NCBI RefSeq assembly: GCF_900184685.1
Contig: NZ_FXXL01000005.1
Coordinates: forward strand, 186,001-250,000
Direction of reading: 5' to 3'
From: Butyricimonas sp. Marseille-P3923
GTDB lineage: Bacteria > Bacteroidota > Bacteroidia > Bacteroidales > Marinifilaceae
Length of the DNA: 64,000 nucleotides
Part shown: positions 34,528-42,858 of the stretch, in pieces
How positions within the stretch are numbered: the first letter of the stretch is position 1
Layout: each line of letters starts with the position of its first letter
Translations under genes and position numbers: made by a program
Notes under the pieces: model-generated
The model's input: the letters and a program-made list of their open reading frames with translations, nothing else
Databases searched by the model: none
What the model was told of the DNA's origin: nothing

Positions 34528-37137
34528 TCATTTCAGTATTAACGGTATTCGCTTCCGGCAAATAATTCCATTTGTCGTGATTCCCTCCACGGTAACGGTA
34601 TATTTCCCGTAAGTATCAGCGGTATAGAACGACAGCTTTGCCGGATTTCCCTTGTCTATCGTCACAACCGGCTTCCAGTAAATCGTGGAACGCTCGTCAT
34701 AGCGATTATCCTTGCGTACGGAATCCACGTCATATTTCGGTACATAGAATTCGTCCGGTACTTGATAACCCAGTAGCTTAAACGGTAATACGTTCGGACG
34801 TCCCAAGGGTTTCGGAGTCCATCCCGGTTCCGCTGAAATAATCAACACCCCGTTCGCTCCCTGTTTGCCAAAAAATATCTGTCCCTGCATACCGTCTAAC
34901 AAAGATATATTCCGTAACGCACCCACCGGAATCAACCGGATTTGATCCATCGGCTCCTCGAAATCATTCACCAGTATATAAAGTTTACGCCCGAACTGCT
35001 TGAAACACTCTTCCCCCTCGTCATCATTCTCGAGCGTGACACCGGGTAACAATTGGATAATCTGGGTGATATCGAACATTCCATTCTCGGCAATTTGGGC
35101 GGAATCCAACTGGTGGTTCGCCAGATTATCATAGAACGAGTAAGACTTCTTGATTTTCCGCCGGACGACTTGCACCTCGTCCAACACGTATATTTTCTCG
35201 CCATTCTCGTAATAGTAATTCAACCCGTGTTGCTTGTAAAATTCCTCTTCTTTCTTTTTCTCCTGCATATTATAGGGTAAATCATAAACGGCAGGCAGAA
35301 ATTCATCCTCATCCACTCTCACGGTAACACCCCGACGCCCTTTCGCACTCAATGCCTGTACCAGAAAACTCGTGCTGTCATGGAATGCTATTCCGTCCAC
35401 GACAAAATTTCCCGTTTCGTCCGTTTCCACCATACGGCAAAGCCCGTAATTGGAAATCAACACGATATTCGCTCCCTTTGACTTCTTCCCCCAGAAATTA
35501 TTTACCCGTCCGGACACGATTTGTCCGATTTCCAACGGGAATTTCATTTCAGAGAACTCTCCTTTAGCAATCTTGGAAATGTCAAACCGGGTCCACCCGT
35601 GAGTCATCATCACGAGGTCAAGATGCGCAGCAACTTCCGGGGTTGTATCGTTAAAGTAATACGCGGGATGATCTATATACCCCTTTATATCGGAAGTCAT
35701 CAGCAGATTGGACAAAATATTATCCTCCAGCGAATCCTGCACCACCTTATCATTATCCGTGACAGAAATAGAAAAAGAGCCGTCCAGATATCCCTTGAAA
35801 GGTTCATCGAAATCAATTTCCATCTCCACCAGTTCCCGACTGACATAAGTCGGTTTATTCGTGGTGATCTTCAATTCGGGACGTTGTTTGAGCTTCCTGA
35901 AAAACAAACGCTGGCTATACACGTTAGCATCCCCGTCCATCAACACGATATGTGAAATTCCCTCCGGAATAACACTCATATCGATACTTCCTTTCATTAA
36001 TCCGTTTACCCGGTTGGACCCCAGAAGCATACCGCGGCAATGTACCAGAACATACAACTCTTTCGGTAATTTCGCATTCACTGCCTTAATTACCCGATAA
36101 TGTAACATAGAGTCCTGCCCGATAAGCGAAATACCCCACCCGTCGTCAGAAACCTTGGGCAAATCAAATCGCTTTTCGACCCCTTCTTCCGTTTTCATGA
36201 CGGCATAAAATTCCTTACCCGGATTCACCGGTAACTTGAAACATCCCATCCCGTCATGTACTGTTTCTATCGTGGCAATCACCACGGAATCCTGATATAC
36301 TTCTCCGCTGGCATGAACGGCACGCCCATCCGCCCCGATAGCCTTGAACGCCACTTTCTGCCAATTATTGGACAACAACGAACCGCCTTCTGGGAAAAAC
36401 TGCACGTCAAAATCCCGCAAATGGGCTGGTATATGAATATATCGTTTGAAAGAAAACGGACGTCCCTCCGGAAACTCCACCTCGATAGTTTTCATCGTGG
36501 TGTCAATCTTCACCTCGAATTTCCCCTCCTTATCCGTCCGGGCGTTTTTCTTGGAATACTGATCCTTTTTAATTCCGGCAATATAGGTCAGTAAAACCCT
36601 ATCATAAGGCTCTCCCTCGCTGTCCAGCAACCGAATCGTCGCCGTGTAATTATTCTCCCGGTTTTTCGTGTAAGTCACATCCGTCCACACCTTGGAATCT
36701 TCCGGATTTATAACCCGTATTTTCTTCTTGAACAGGAAATCCTCCCCTTGATTCTGCATATAGTAAGTATATCCCCGCAAACAATAATCCCCTTGTTGCA
36801 AATCCTTCGGGATATTCACCTGACCGTAAAAAGAAGAATCCCGTGACACCACCTTGATACGCTGCACGATAGAATCCCGTCGGTCTACCAAATCAACATA
36901 CACGAATCGACTGTACACGATAGGCTGCAAGCCCGCCGCATGAACAAGATACGCCCGAAACCAGACTTTTTCCCCCACGTTATAGACACTTTTATCCGTG
37001 TGCAGATAAAGTTTTTCCTGCTGCAATTCCCGAATCTGTGCCGTGAGGTTACTCAACAACTTTTTCTCGAACGGGGACATTTCCTTAAACGCATAAGCCA
37101 GTAAAATAATCCCTAAAATGACAACGACTTTTTTCAT
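34528..37137 (-). CDS. Large exported MG2/carboxypeptidase-like/TonB-plug protein without barrel
   Basis: This 869-aa protein has an N-terminal hydrophobic segment (MKKVVVILGIILLAYAF) that acts as signal or anchor. An MG2-like macroglobulin domain follows (about 40-150, KLYLHTDKSVYNVGEKVWFR), with further beta-sandwich domains. A carboxypeptidase-like segment near residue 560 shows VSGRVNNFWGKKSKGANIVL. A TonB-plug-like domain at about 680-780 shows DITQIIQLLPGVTL, KLYILVNDFEEP and FFGKQGANGVLIISAEPG. There is no outer-membrane barrel; after the plug-like part only about 90 residues remain. Proteins of this layout are common near SusCD genes in Bacteroidota and their function is unknown. It starts 17 nt after the antiporter stop and ends 21 nt before sigma3. 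Confidence 0.75.
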   Translation of the reverse strand: MKKVVVILGIILLAYAFKEMSPFEKKLLSNLTAQIRELQQEKLYLHTDKSVYNVGEKVWFRAYLVHAAGLQPIVYSRFVYVDLVDRRDSIVQRIKVVSRDSSFYGQVNIPKDLQQGDYCLRGYTYYMQNQGEDFLFKKKIRVINPEDSKVWTDVTYTKNRENNYTATIRLLDSEGEPYDRVLLTYIAGIKKDQYSKKNARTDKEGKFEVKIDTTMKTIEVEFPEGRPFSFKRYIHIPAHLRDFDVQFFPEGGSLLSNNWQKVAFKAIGADGRAVHASGEVYQDSVVIATIETVHDGMGCFKLPVNPGKEFYAVMKTEEGVEKRFDLPKVSDDGWGISLIGQDSMLHYRVIKAVNAKLPKELYVLVHCRGMLLGSNRVNGLMKGSIDMSVIPEGISHIVLMDGDANVYSQRLFFRKLKQRPELKITTNKPTYVSRELVEMEIDFDEPFKGYLDGSFSISVTDNDKVVQDSLEDNILSNLLMTSDIKGYIDHPAYYFNDTTPEVAAHLDLVMMTHGWTRFDISKIAKGEFSEMKFPLEIGQIVSGRVNNFWGKKSKGANIVLISNYGLCRMVETDETGNFVVDGIAFHDSTSFLVQALSAKGRRGVTVRVDEDEFLPAVYDLPYNMQEKKKEEEFYKQHGLNYYYENGEKIYVLDEVQVVRRKIKKSYSFYDNLANHQLDSAQIAENGMFDITQIIQLLPGVTLENDDEGEECFKQFGRKLYILVNDFEEPMDQIRLIPVGALRNISLLDGMQGQIFFGKQGANGVLIISAEPGWTPKPLGRPNVLPFKLLGYQVPDEFYVPKYDVDSVRKDNRYDERSTIYWKPVVTIDKGNPAKLSFYTADTYGKYTVTVEGITTNGIICRKRIPLILK

Positions 37138-37154
37138 ACACCTACCACATAAAA

Positions 37155-39308
37155 TTATTTATTCCTTTTAAACAGACTCCTCATCACGTCCGCCAAATCA
37201 TCCAGACTATCATGTGAATCCGCGTGCGGTATACTCTTTAGCGCTCCAAGTTCCTGTTCACCTATACCTATTTGCATCGGGTAAATCAAAATACAACTAT
37301 GCCTATTGAAATATTTGTTCAGATACGTCGGCACCAACGTCATGTTTTTCACGTAAGACGGGTAATTCCGACGGCTCATCACGATCATCAAAGCATCGTT
37401 CTCCTTCACATCACGGGAAATAATCAGGAAATCATCCCAATCGGCAAATTCATTAAATTCGACTTCAACAGCATGTTTCGCGTTCACTTCCTGCAAGACC
37501 GACAACACCGAGGCATCAGCATAAAATATAATTTTACTACTCGAATTTTTAGCAATATTCCATATCCGTATCACCCAATACGGAAAACCGATTTCCCGTT
37601 CGGCACGAGGGGGAACCACCACGATATATCGTTTGATTGTCGATAAGGGTTGCGACGGCCGGTACACCAAAGTAGTCGTCGCGCATTTCGACAAAACCCG
37701 GTCTGTCAGATTACCTAGGAAAGTATCCGATATCTCGCCCTCTTTACGGAGTCCCAACACAATATCCGTGATCTTATGTTCTTTCGTGGCATTTTTAATA
37801 CCGTTCACCACGTCGTCGTCGTAGCGCAAAGAAGTCACTAACTGGTTGTCCGTGGCGGCTGCCGCTTTCGTGGCTTTTTCCAATAACAGATTCGCTCTTT
37901 TTTCTGCCGTCGAATCACCCGTGTCCGCTTTAATCACGTTCAAAGCGGTCATAACCGCCTTCGCTTTCTTTGATTTTATAGTTACGGCAAGATTGACCAA
38001 CTCTTCCACGTTCTCGATATTACTCAACGGGATCAATATCCGGTCTTCCGCATCCTCGTCACTTTCCATCTCTTCCTCGGCAAACTCCGCCAAGGCTACC
38101 TCTTGCGCCCCTTTCTGCGTGGCAAAGGAAGCGACAATACAAGTCACCAGAATCATCACGATCGTACCGTTCAACACGCTCTCGTTCAGCAAACGAATCG
38201 GTTCCCCGTTCGGTGTCGTCCCTAATATCACGTTATACCCGACCAACACTGCTGCCAAAGTTGCCGCAGCTTGCGCGTTACTCAACCCGAAAATCAACGT
38301 TCTCTCCGAACTCGTGAATTTAAAGTTCCGTTGAGTCAACCATGCCGGAATAAACTTGGAAACCGTGGCTACCACCGTCATAACTACCGCTACCCATATC
38401 GAAGTCAGATCATTAAAAAACACGTGAAAATTAACCAGCATCCCGACTCCTATCAAAAAGAACGGGATAAAAAGAGCGTTTCCCACGAACTCGATCCGGT
38501 TCATCAATGCGGAAGTATTCGGTATCAGACGATTCAATGCCAACCCCGCGAGGAATGCCCCGATAATCGCCTCCAACCCGGCGGCCTCCGCCAAGAAAGA
38601 AGCCAAGAAGACCAATCCCAGCACAAAAATAAATTGCCCTACCCGATCATCATAACGCTTGAGATACCAATGTCCCACGACAGGAAAAACCCACAAGACA
38701 ATAAACGCGAACAATACCGTCAAAACTCCCAGTCTGATCCAAAAACCTTGAGTCAGTTCCCCGGTAGACATTCCGACAATCACCGCCAACACGAGCAGAG
38801 CGAGCAGGCAAGTAACAACAGTTCCCCCGATCGCAACATTGACCGCCCTGTTTTTCGTGATCCCGTATTTACTGACAATCGGATAAGTCACCAAAGTATG
38901 CGAAGCAAACATACTCGCCAACAATATGGAAGTCGGATAAGAAAAATCCAATAAATAGACTCCCGCAAACGTTCCCAGAATCATCGGAATAAAAAACGTG
39001 TACAAACCGAATATTAAACTTCTCTTGCTATTCTTTTTGAAATCCGCCATGTCTATTTCCAGACCGGCAACAAACATGATATACAATAATCCTACCGTCC
39101 CGAACAACACGATACTGCTATCCCGATCCATAACGTGCAGGCCGTAAGGACCTATCACGGCACCGGCTATGATCAAACCGACAATATCCGGAATCCGGAA
39201 CCGGTGTAACAAGAGAGGTGCAAACAGAATAATAAAAAGAATTACAGAGAATATCAACACCGGATTGGTCAAAGGTAATGTAACGCTTAGTATATTCAGA
39301 TGCATCAT
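37155..39308 (-). CDS. Cation:proton antiporter (CPA2/KefB-like) with C-terminal UspA-like domain
   Basis: This 717-aa inner-membrane protein has about twelve membrane segments in residues 1-400. They include IVGLIIAGAVIGPYGL, LLYIMFVAGLEIDMADF, MLASHTLVTYP-like text (FASHTLVTYPIVSKYGI) and IIGAFLAGLALNRLIP, all typical of the Na+/H+ exchanger (CPA2) family. Residues from about 430 form a soluble region with a universal-stress-like fold (ILIPLSNIENVEELVNLAVT, ITDIVLGLRKEG, TTTLVYRPSQPL). It exchanges Na+ or K+ for protons; ion preference is not readable. The N terminus begins Met-Met, so the start may be 39305. The next gene follows after 17 nt. Confidence 0.9.
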   Translation of the reverse strand: MMHLNILSVTLPLTNPVLIFSVILFIILFAPLLLHRFRIPDIVGLIIAGAVIGPYGLHVMDRDSSIVLFGTVGLLYIMFVAGLEIDMADFKKNSKRSLIFGLYTFFIPMILGTFAGVYLLDFSYPTSILLASMFASHTLVTYPIVSKYGITKNRAVNVAIGGTVVTCLLALLVLAVIVGMSTGELTQGFWIRLGVLTVLFAFIVLWVFPVVGHWYLKRYDDRVGQFIFVLGLVFLASFLAEAAGLEAIIGAFLAGLALNRLIPNTSALMNRIEFVGNALFIPFFLIGVGMLVNFHVFFNDLTSIWVAVVMTVVATVSKFIPAWLTQRNFKFTSSERTLIFGLSNAQAAATLAAVLVGYNVILGTTPNGEPIRLLNESVLNGTIVMILVTCIVASFATQKGAQEVALAEFAEEEMESDEDAEDRILIPLSNIENVEELVNLAVTIKSKKAKAVMTALNVIKADTGDSTAEKRANLLLEKATKAAAATDNQLVTSLRYDDDVVNGIKNATKEHKITDIVLGLRKEGEISDTFLGNLTDRVLSKCATTTLVYRPSQPLSTIKRYIVVVPPRAEREIGFPYWVIRIWNIAKNSSSKIIFYADASVLSVLQEVNAKHAVEVEFNEFADWDDFLIISRDVKENDALMIVMSRRNYPSYVKNMTLVPTYLNKYFNRHSCILIYPMQIGIGEQELGALKSIPHADSHDSLDDLADVMRSLFKRNK

Positions 39309-39335
39309 AGGAGAAAATTTTAATTCTTTGCATTA

Positions 39336-39343
39336 CAAATTTA
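39336..39343 (-). promoter_or_regulatory. Possible -7 box of the antiporter gene
   Basis: TAAATTTG on the minus strand matches TAnnTTTG, 27 nt before the antiporter ATG. I see no good -33 box at the expected distance. Confidence 0.3.
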
Positions 39344-39376
39344 TTATTTTTTACCGAAGAAGAAATCTAAAAAGGA

Positions 39377-39384
39377 TAATTTTG
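39377..39384 (+). promoter_or_regulatory. Possible -7 box of the GH92 gene
   Basis: TAATTTTG matches TAnnTTTG and lies 39 nt before the GH92 ATG. The -33 region is not convincing. Confidence 0.35.
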
Positions 39385-39423
39385 TCGGCAAAATCATTAA
39401 AACTTTAAAAATAATAAGCATCC

Positions 39424-41787
39424 ATGAGAACTCTCAGTAGCCTATTCTTGTTAATATCACTACTTTACTCGTGTCAAGACACGAACGTAAAAAAGCAACC
39501 CGTTGATTGGGTAGACCCACAAATCGGTTCCGTGCATTGTCGTTGGTTCTTCTATACACCCGCGGCACTCCCCATGGGTATGGCAAAATTAGCCCCGACG
39601 ACAAACGCCTATGGAAGTTACGGAAGTTGGACTCCCTGTGGATATGATGACCGTCATCATTCGCTCGAGGGCTTTGCCCATTTTCACGAGTTTCAAATCG
39701 GGGGAGTCGTGACAATCCCAACCACGGGTACATTGAAAACACTTCCCGGTTCTCTTGAAAACCCGGATGAAGGTTATCGTTCCCGCATCGACAAGAACAC
39801 GGAATGCTCCACACCGGGGTATTATTCCGTGAATCTCACCGATTACAATATCAAAGCCGAACTCACGGCAACAACCCGCACGGGTTTTCACCGCTACACT
39901 TTCCCCGAATCACCGGAAGCAAGAATATTATTCGACATCGGACACAAACAAGGCGAAAGCGCAACCGTGACCGACGCAGAAGTAACCTATCATCCCGAAA
40001 GCAACGAGGTGACCGGTTGGGTGGAAAACTACCCGGTTTACGCCATTTTCTGTCAGCCGGAGGGAAAAGTGAAAATCTACTTTGCCGCCAAACTGGACAA
40101 GCAACCTGAATCTGTCGGTACATTTGTCAATGACAAGATTACCGAAAATTCTCATTCCGAACAAGGTCCCGGATGCGGATTATTCTTGAATTTCAAGACA
40201 AAAGAACAGGAACAGATACAAATGCAGGTAGGACTATCCTACACGAGCATTGAAAACGCCCGCAACAATCGGGAAATAGAGTCAAAAGGCAAAACATTCG
40301 ACAACGTGAGAAACAGCGCTCGCGAAACATGGAACGAAATGCTGGGACGCATACAAGTCGAGGGTAGAACCGATGAAGATAAAACCAAATTCTACACCGG
40401 ACTATACCATGCTCTACTCGGCAGAGGCATTGCCAACGACATAAACGGGCAATTTATTCAACATGACAAGACGATAGGTCAAATTTCTCTGGATGAACAC
40501 GGGTTACCGCAATACGCCCATCACAACACGGACGGCATGTGGGGCGGCTTCTGGAACCTCACGCAAATATGGACTCTCGCCTACCCGGAAATCTATTCCA
40601 GCTACGTGAAATCCAATCTCGACTTCTACGAAAATTCCGGTTGGCTACATGACGGTGAAGCCGCTGGAGTCTACACGAATGGCGTGCAAACCAACTTTCA
40701 GGGGTTAGTGATTTGTGCCGCTTATCAGGCAGGCATCCGGGACTTCGATATCCACACGGCATGGGATGCCGTGCGTAAAAACGAATTGGAATACATCGGC
40801 AGGGACATGGGTAACGGGAAATACGATAACGAATACTTTATCAAGAGAGGCTATATACCCTTGAAAGATTACGTGTACCCGAACGAGTGGGTATGCAATT
40901 TCGGGGCATCCCACACGCTGGAATACGCGTTCAGTTGCTATGCCGCAGCACAATTGGCAAAGGCCTTGGGCAAAACAGCCGAGTATGACACGCTGCTATA
41001 TTACTCGCATGCTTACAAAAACCTTTTTGACCCCGAAACAAAATACATGCGCCCGCGGGAAGAGGACGGCACATTCATGAAAGATTTCGACCCGATGAAA
41101 GGCTGGAAAGGATTCCAAGAAGGGAATGCCGCCCAATACACGTGGTACGTTCCGCATGACGTGAAAAATCTAATCTCCCTCATGGGAATAGATGTCTTCA
41201 ACGAAAGATTGGAAAACACGTTCGCCGAGTCACGCAAGACTCTTTTCGGCGGCGGTAAAGAAATCGACAGTTTTTCGGGTGTCGAGAAACTATACAACCA
41301 AGGTAATCAACCTTGCCTGCACGACGCTTGGTTATTCAATTATTCCGGCAAACCTTGGCTGACACAACTATATACCCGTCTAATTTGTGACGAGTTTTAC
41401 GGACTCACTCCCGAACACGGCTATGGCTACGGGCAAGATGAAGACCAAGGACAACTGGGAGCATGGTACGTACTGGCTGCCATGGGGCTGTTCGACGTGC
41501 AAGGGGGAACAAACATCACCCCCTCCTACCAAATCGGTAGCCCGAAATTCAACAAGATTACAATCAAACTTGACCCGAAATATTATTCCGGAAAAGAATT
41601 TATCATTGAAACGGAAAATTGCTCCCCGACAAACTATTACGTTCAATCCGCCACGTTAAACGGCAAACCGTTGGACGACTGCTGGTTCTATCGTAAGGAA
41701 ATCATGAACGGTGGGCATTTAAAATTAAAAATGGATTCTATTCCCAATACCCAATGGGGTATCGCATCCATGCCCCACTCGAAATAA
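39424..41787 (+). CDS. GH92-family alpha-mannosidase lipoprotein
   Basis: This 787-aa lipoprotein (lipobox LLYSC, then QDTNVKK) contains the GH92 N-terminal beta-sandwich (VDWVDPQIGSVH near the start, MGMAKLAPTTNAYG) and the alpha/alpha-barrel. Barrel motifs are TDGMWGGFWNLTQIWTLAYP, FQEGNAAQYTWYVPHD with Glu566 as candidate acid, and GYGQDEDQGQLGAWYVLAAM with Asp672/Asp674 as candidate bases. The 106-108 residue spacing between the acid and bases fits the family. GH92 enzymes are calcium-dependent exo-alpha-mannosidases acting on N-glycans or yeast mannan. The gene stands alone on the plus strand, not next to a SusCD pair, and ends at a strong terminator shared with korB. Linkage preference is unknown. 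Confidence 0.92.
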   Translation: MRTLSSLFLLISLLYSCQDTNVKKQPVDWVDPQIGSVHCRWFFYTPAALPMGMAKLAPTTNAYGSYGSWTPCGYDDRHHSLEGFAHFHEFQIGGVVTIPTTGTLKTLPGSLENPDEGYRSRIDKNTECSTPGYYSVNLTDYNIKAELTATTRTGFHRYTFPESPEARILFDIGHKQGESATVTDAEVTYHPESNEVTGWVENYPVYAIFCQPEGKVKIYFAAKLDKQPESVGTFVNDKITENSHSEQGPGCGLFLNFKTKEQEQIQMQVGLSYTSIENARNNREIESKGKTFDNVRNSARETWNEMLGRIQVEGRTDEDKTKFYTGLYHALLGRGIANDINGQFIQHDKTIGQISLDEHGLPQYAHHNTDGMWGGFWNLTQIWTLAYPEIYSSYVKSNLDFYENSGWLHDGEAAGVYTNGVQTNFQGLVICAAYQAGIRDFDIHTAWDAVRKNELEYIGRDMGNGKYDNEYFIKRGYIPLKDYVYPNEWVCNFGASHTLEYAFSCYAAAQLAKALGKTAEYDTLLYYSHAYKNLFDPETKYMRPREEDGTFMKDFDPMKGWKGFQEGNAAQYTWYVPHDVKNLISLMGIDVFNERLENTFAESRKTLFGGGKEIDSFSGVEKLYNQGNQPCLHDAWLFNYSGKPWLTQLYTRLICDEFYGLTPEHGYGYGQDEDQGQLGAWYVLAAMGLFDVQGGTNITPSYQIGSPKFNKITIKLDPKYYSGKEFIIETENCSPTNYYVQSATLNGKPLDDCWFYRKEIMNGGHLKLKMDSIPNTQWGIASMPHSK

Positions 41788-41788
41788 A

Positions 41789-41829
41789 AAATAGAGGCGT
41801 TTCAATGAAACGCCTCTATTTTTTTTATT
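41789..41829. terminator. Bidirectional rho-independent terminator between GH92 and korB
   Basis: AAATAGAGGCGTTTC (41789-41803) and GAAACGCCTCTATTT (41807-41821) form a perfect 15-bp stem with a 3-nt loop. A T run follows on the plus strand, and the A-rich left flank serves the minus strand. Confidence 0.93.
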
Positions 41830-41839
41830 ATCAAACAAT

Positions 41840-42856
41840 TTATTTTACCTCCCAAACGTCACCGCTGTTCAATAAATCGTCAACACAATGAATCGGTGAT
41901 TTTGCTTTCACGTCTTCAATCTGTCCTTCCAGTGCATCATTATAAGTAATGCCTTCCACATCACGGATAACTCCCAATGCCACGGGATATTCCGGAGCTT
42001 TCATGTGCACCAGCATCCAATGTATAGAGGGATTCACACTATGAGCGTCATGTACCATGATATCGTCAAGAGTGATGCCATCTTTGCCAATCTCCACAAC
42101 TTTCAACTTTCCGGCTTTCATATCGAACATGATACCTTTATCTTTGTTCTTTCCAAAAACCATCGGTTCGCCGTGCTTCAAAATCAACTGACGTTCCTCT
42201 TTCATTTCTTTATCGGTAATCGCAGCATGAGCACCATCGGCAAAAATCACGCAATTCTGAAGAATCTCCACAACTGCAGTCCCTTTATGACGCACACCCG
42301 CCTCAATCACCTCGGCAGTCAAATTAATATTCATATCCAATGAACGGGCAAAGAATTTTCCTTGTGCACCGATTACCAATTCTCCGGGATTAAACGGAGT
42401 TTCAATCGTACCGTAAGGAGAAGTTTTAGTCTTCGTACCCAATTTCGTGGTCGGAGAATACTGTCCTTTTGTCAGACCGTAAATCTCGTTATTGAACACT
42501 AAAGTGGTAATATCGATATTCCGACGGATAGCGTGAATAAAGTGATTACCCCCGATTGCCAACGCATCACCGTCACCGGAAACCTGAAGGATATTCAATT
42601 TCGGGTTAGCACTCTTTGCCCCGGATGCTATCGCGGCAGCACGCCCATGAATCGTGTGGAAACCATACGTGTTCATGTAATAGGGGAAACGAGAAGAACA
42701 CCCGATTCCGGAAATAACTGCCCACGATTCTTTCGGGTACCCCAATTCAGCCATGGCCTTTTGTACAGAGTTGATGATACCATGGTCACCGCAACCCGGA
42801 CACCAACGAATCTCTTGGTTGCTCTTAAAATCTTTCGGTGTATATTGTTCTGCCAT
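41840..42856 (-). CDS. korB: 2-oxoacid:ferredoxin oxidoreductase beta subunit (KorB-like)
   Basis: This 338-aa protein is the thiamine-diphosphate subunit. RWCPGCGDHGI (Cys19, Cys22), GIGCSSRFPYYMNTYG (Cys53) and a later Cys in VEILQNCVIF are the likely [4Fe-4S] ligands. GDGDALAIGGNHFIHAIRRN carries the TPP/Mg2+ motif, and FNNEIYGLTKGQYSPTT completes it. With KorA it converts 2-oxoglutarate (or a related 2-oxoacid) plus CoA to the acyl-CoA, CO2 and reduced ferredoxin, reversibly. It starts 2 nt after the korA stop. The exact 2-oxoacid is inferred from the two-subunit architecture; a branched-chain or pyruvate role is possible but less likely. Confidence 0.9.
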   Translation of the reverse strand: MAEQYTPKDFKSNQEIRWCPGCGDHGIINSVQKAMAELGYPKESWAVISGIGCSSRFPYYMNTYGFHTIHGRAAAIASGAKSANPKLNILQVSGDGDALAIGGNHFIHAIRRNIDITTLVFNNEIYGLTKGQYSPTTKLGTKTKTSPYGTIETPFNPGELVIGAQGKFFARSLDMNINLTAEVIEAGVRHKGTAVVEILQNCVIFADGAHAAITDKEMKEERQLILKHGEPMVFGKNKDKGIMFDMKAGKLKVVEIGKDGITLDDIMVHDAHSVNPSIHWMLVHMKAPEYPVALGVIRDVEGITYNDALEGQIEDVKAKSPIHCVDDLLNSGDVWEVK

Positions 42857-42858
42857 GA

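Noticed and set aside
38271-38954. Plus-strand open frame of 227 codons opposite the antiporter gene
   Set aside because: Gln/Arg/His-rich antisense text without a domain; the opposite strand encodes a clear membrane transporter.
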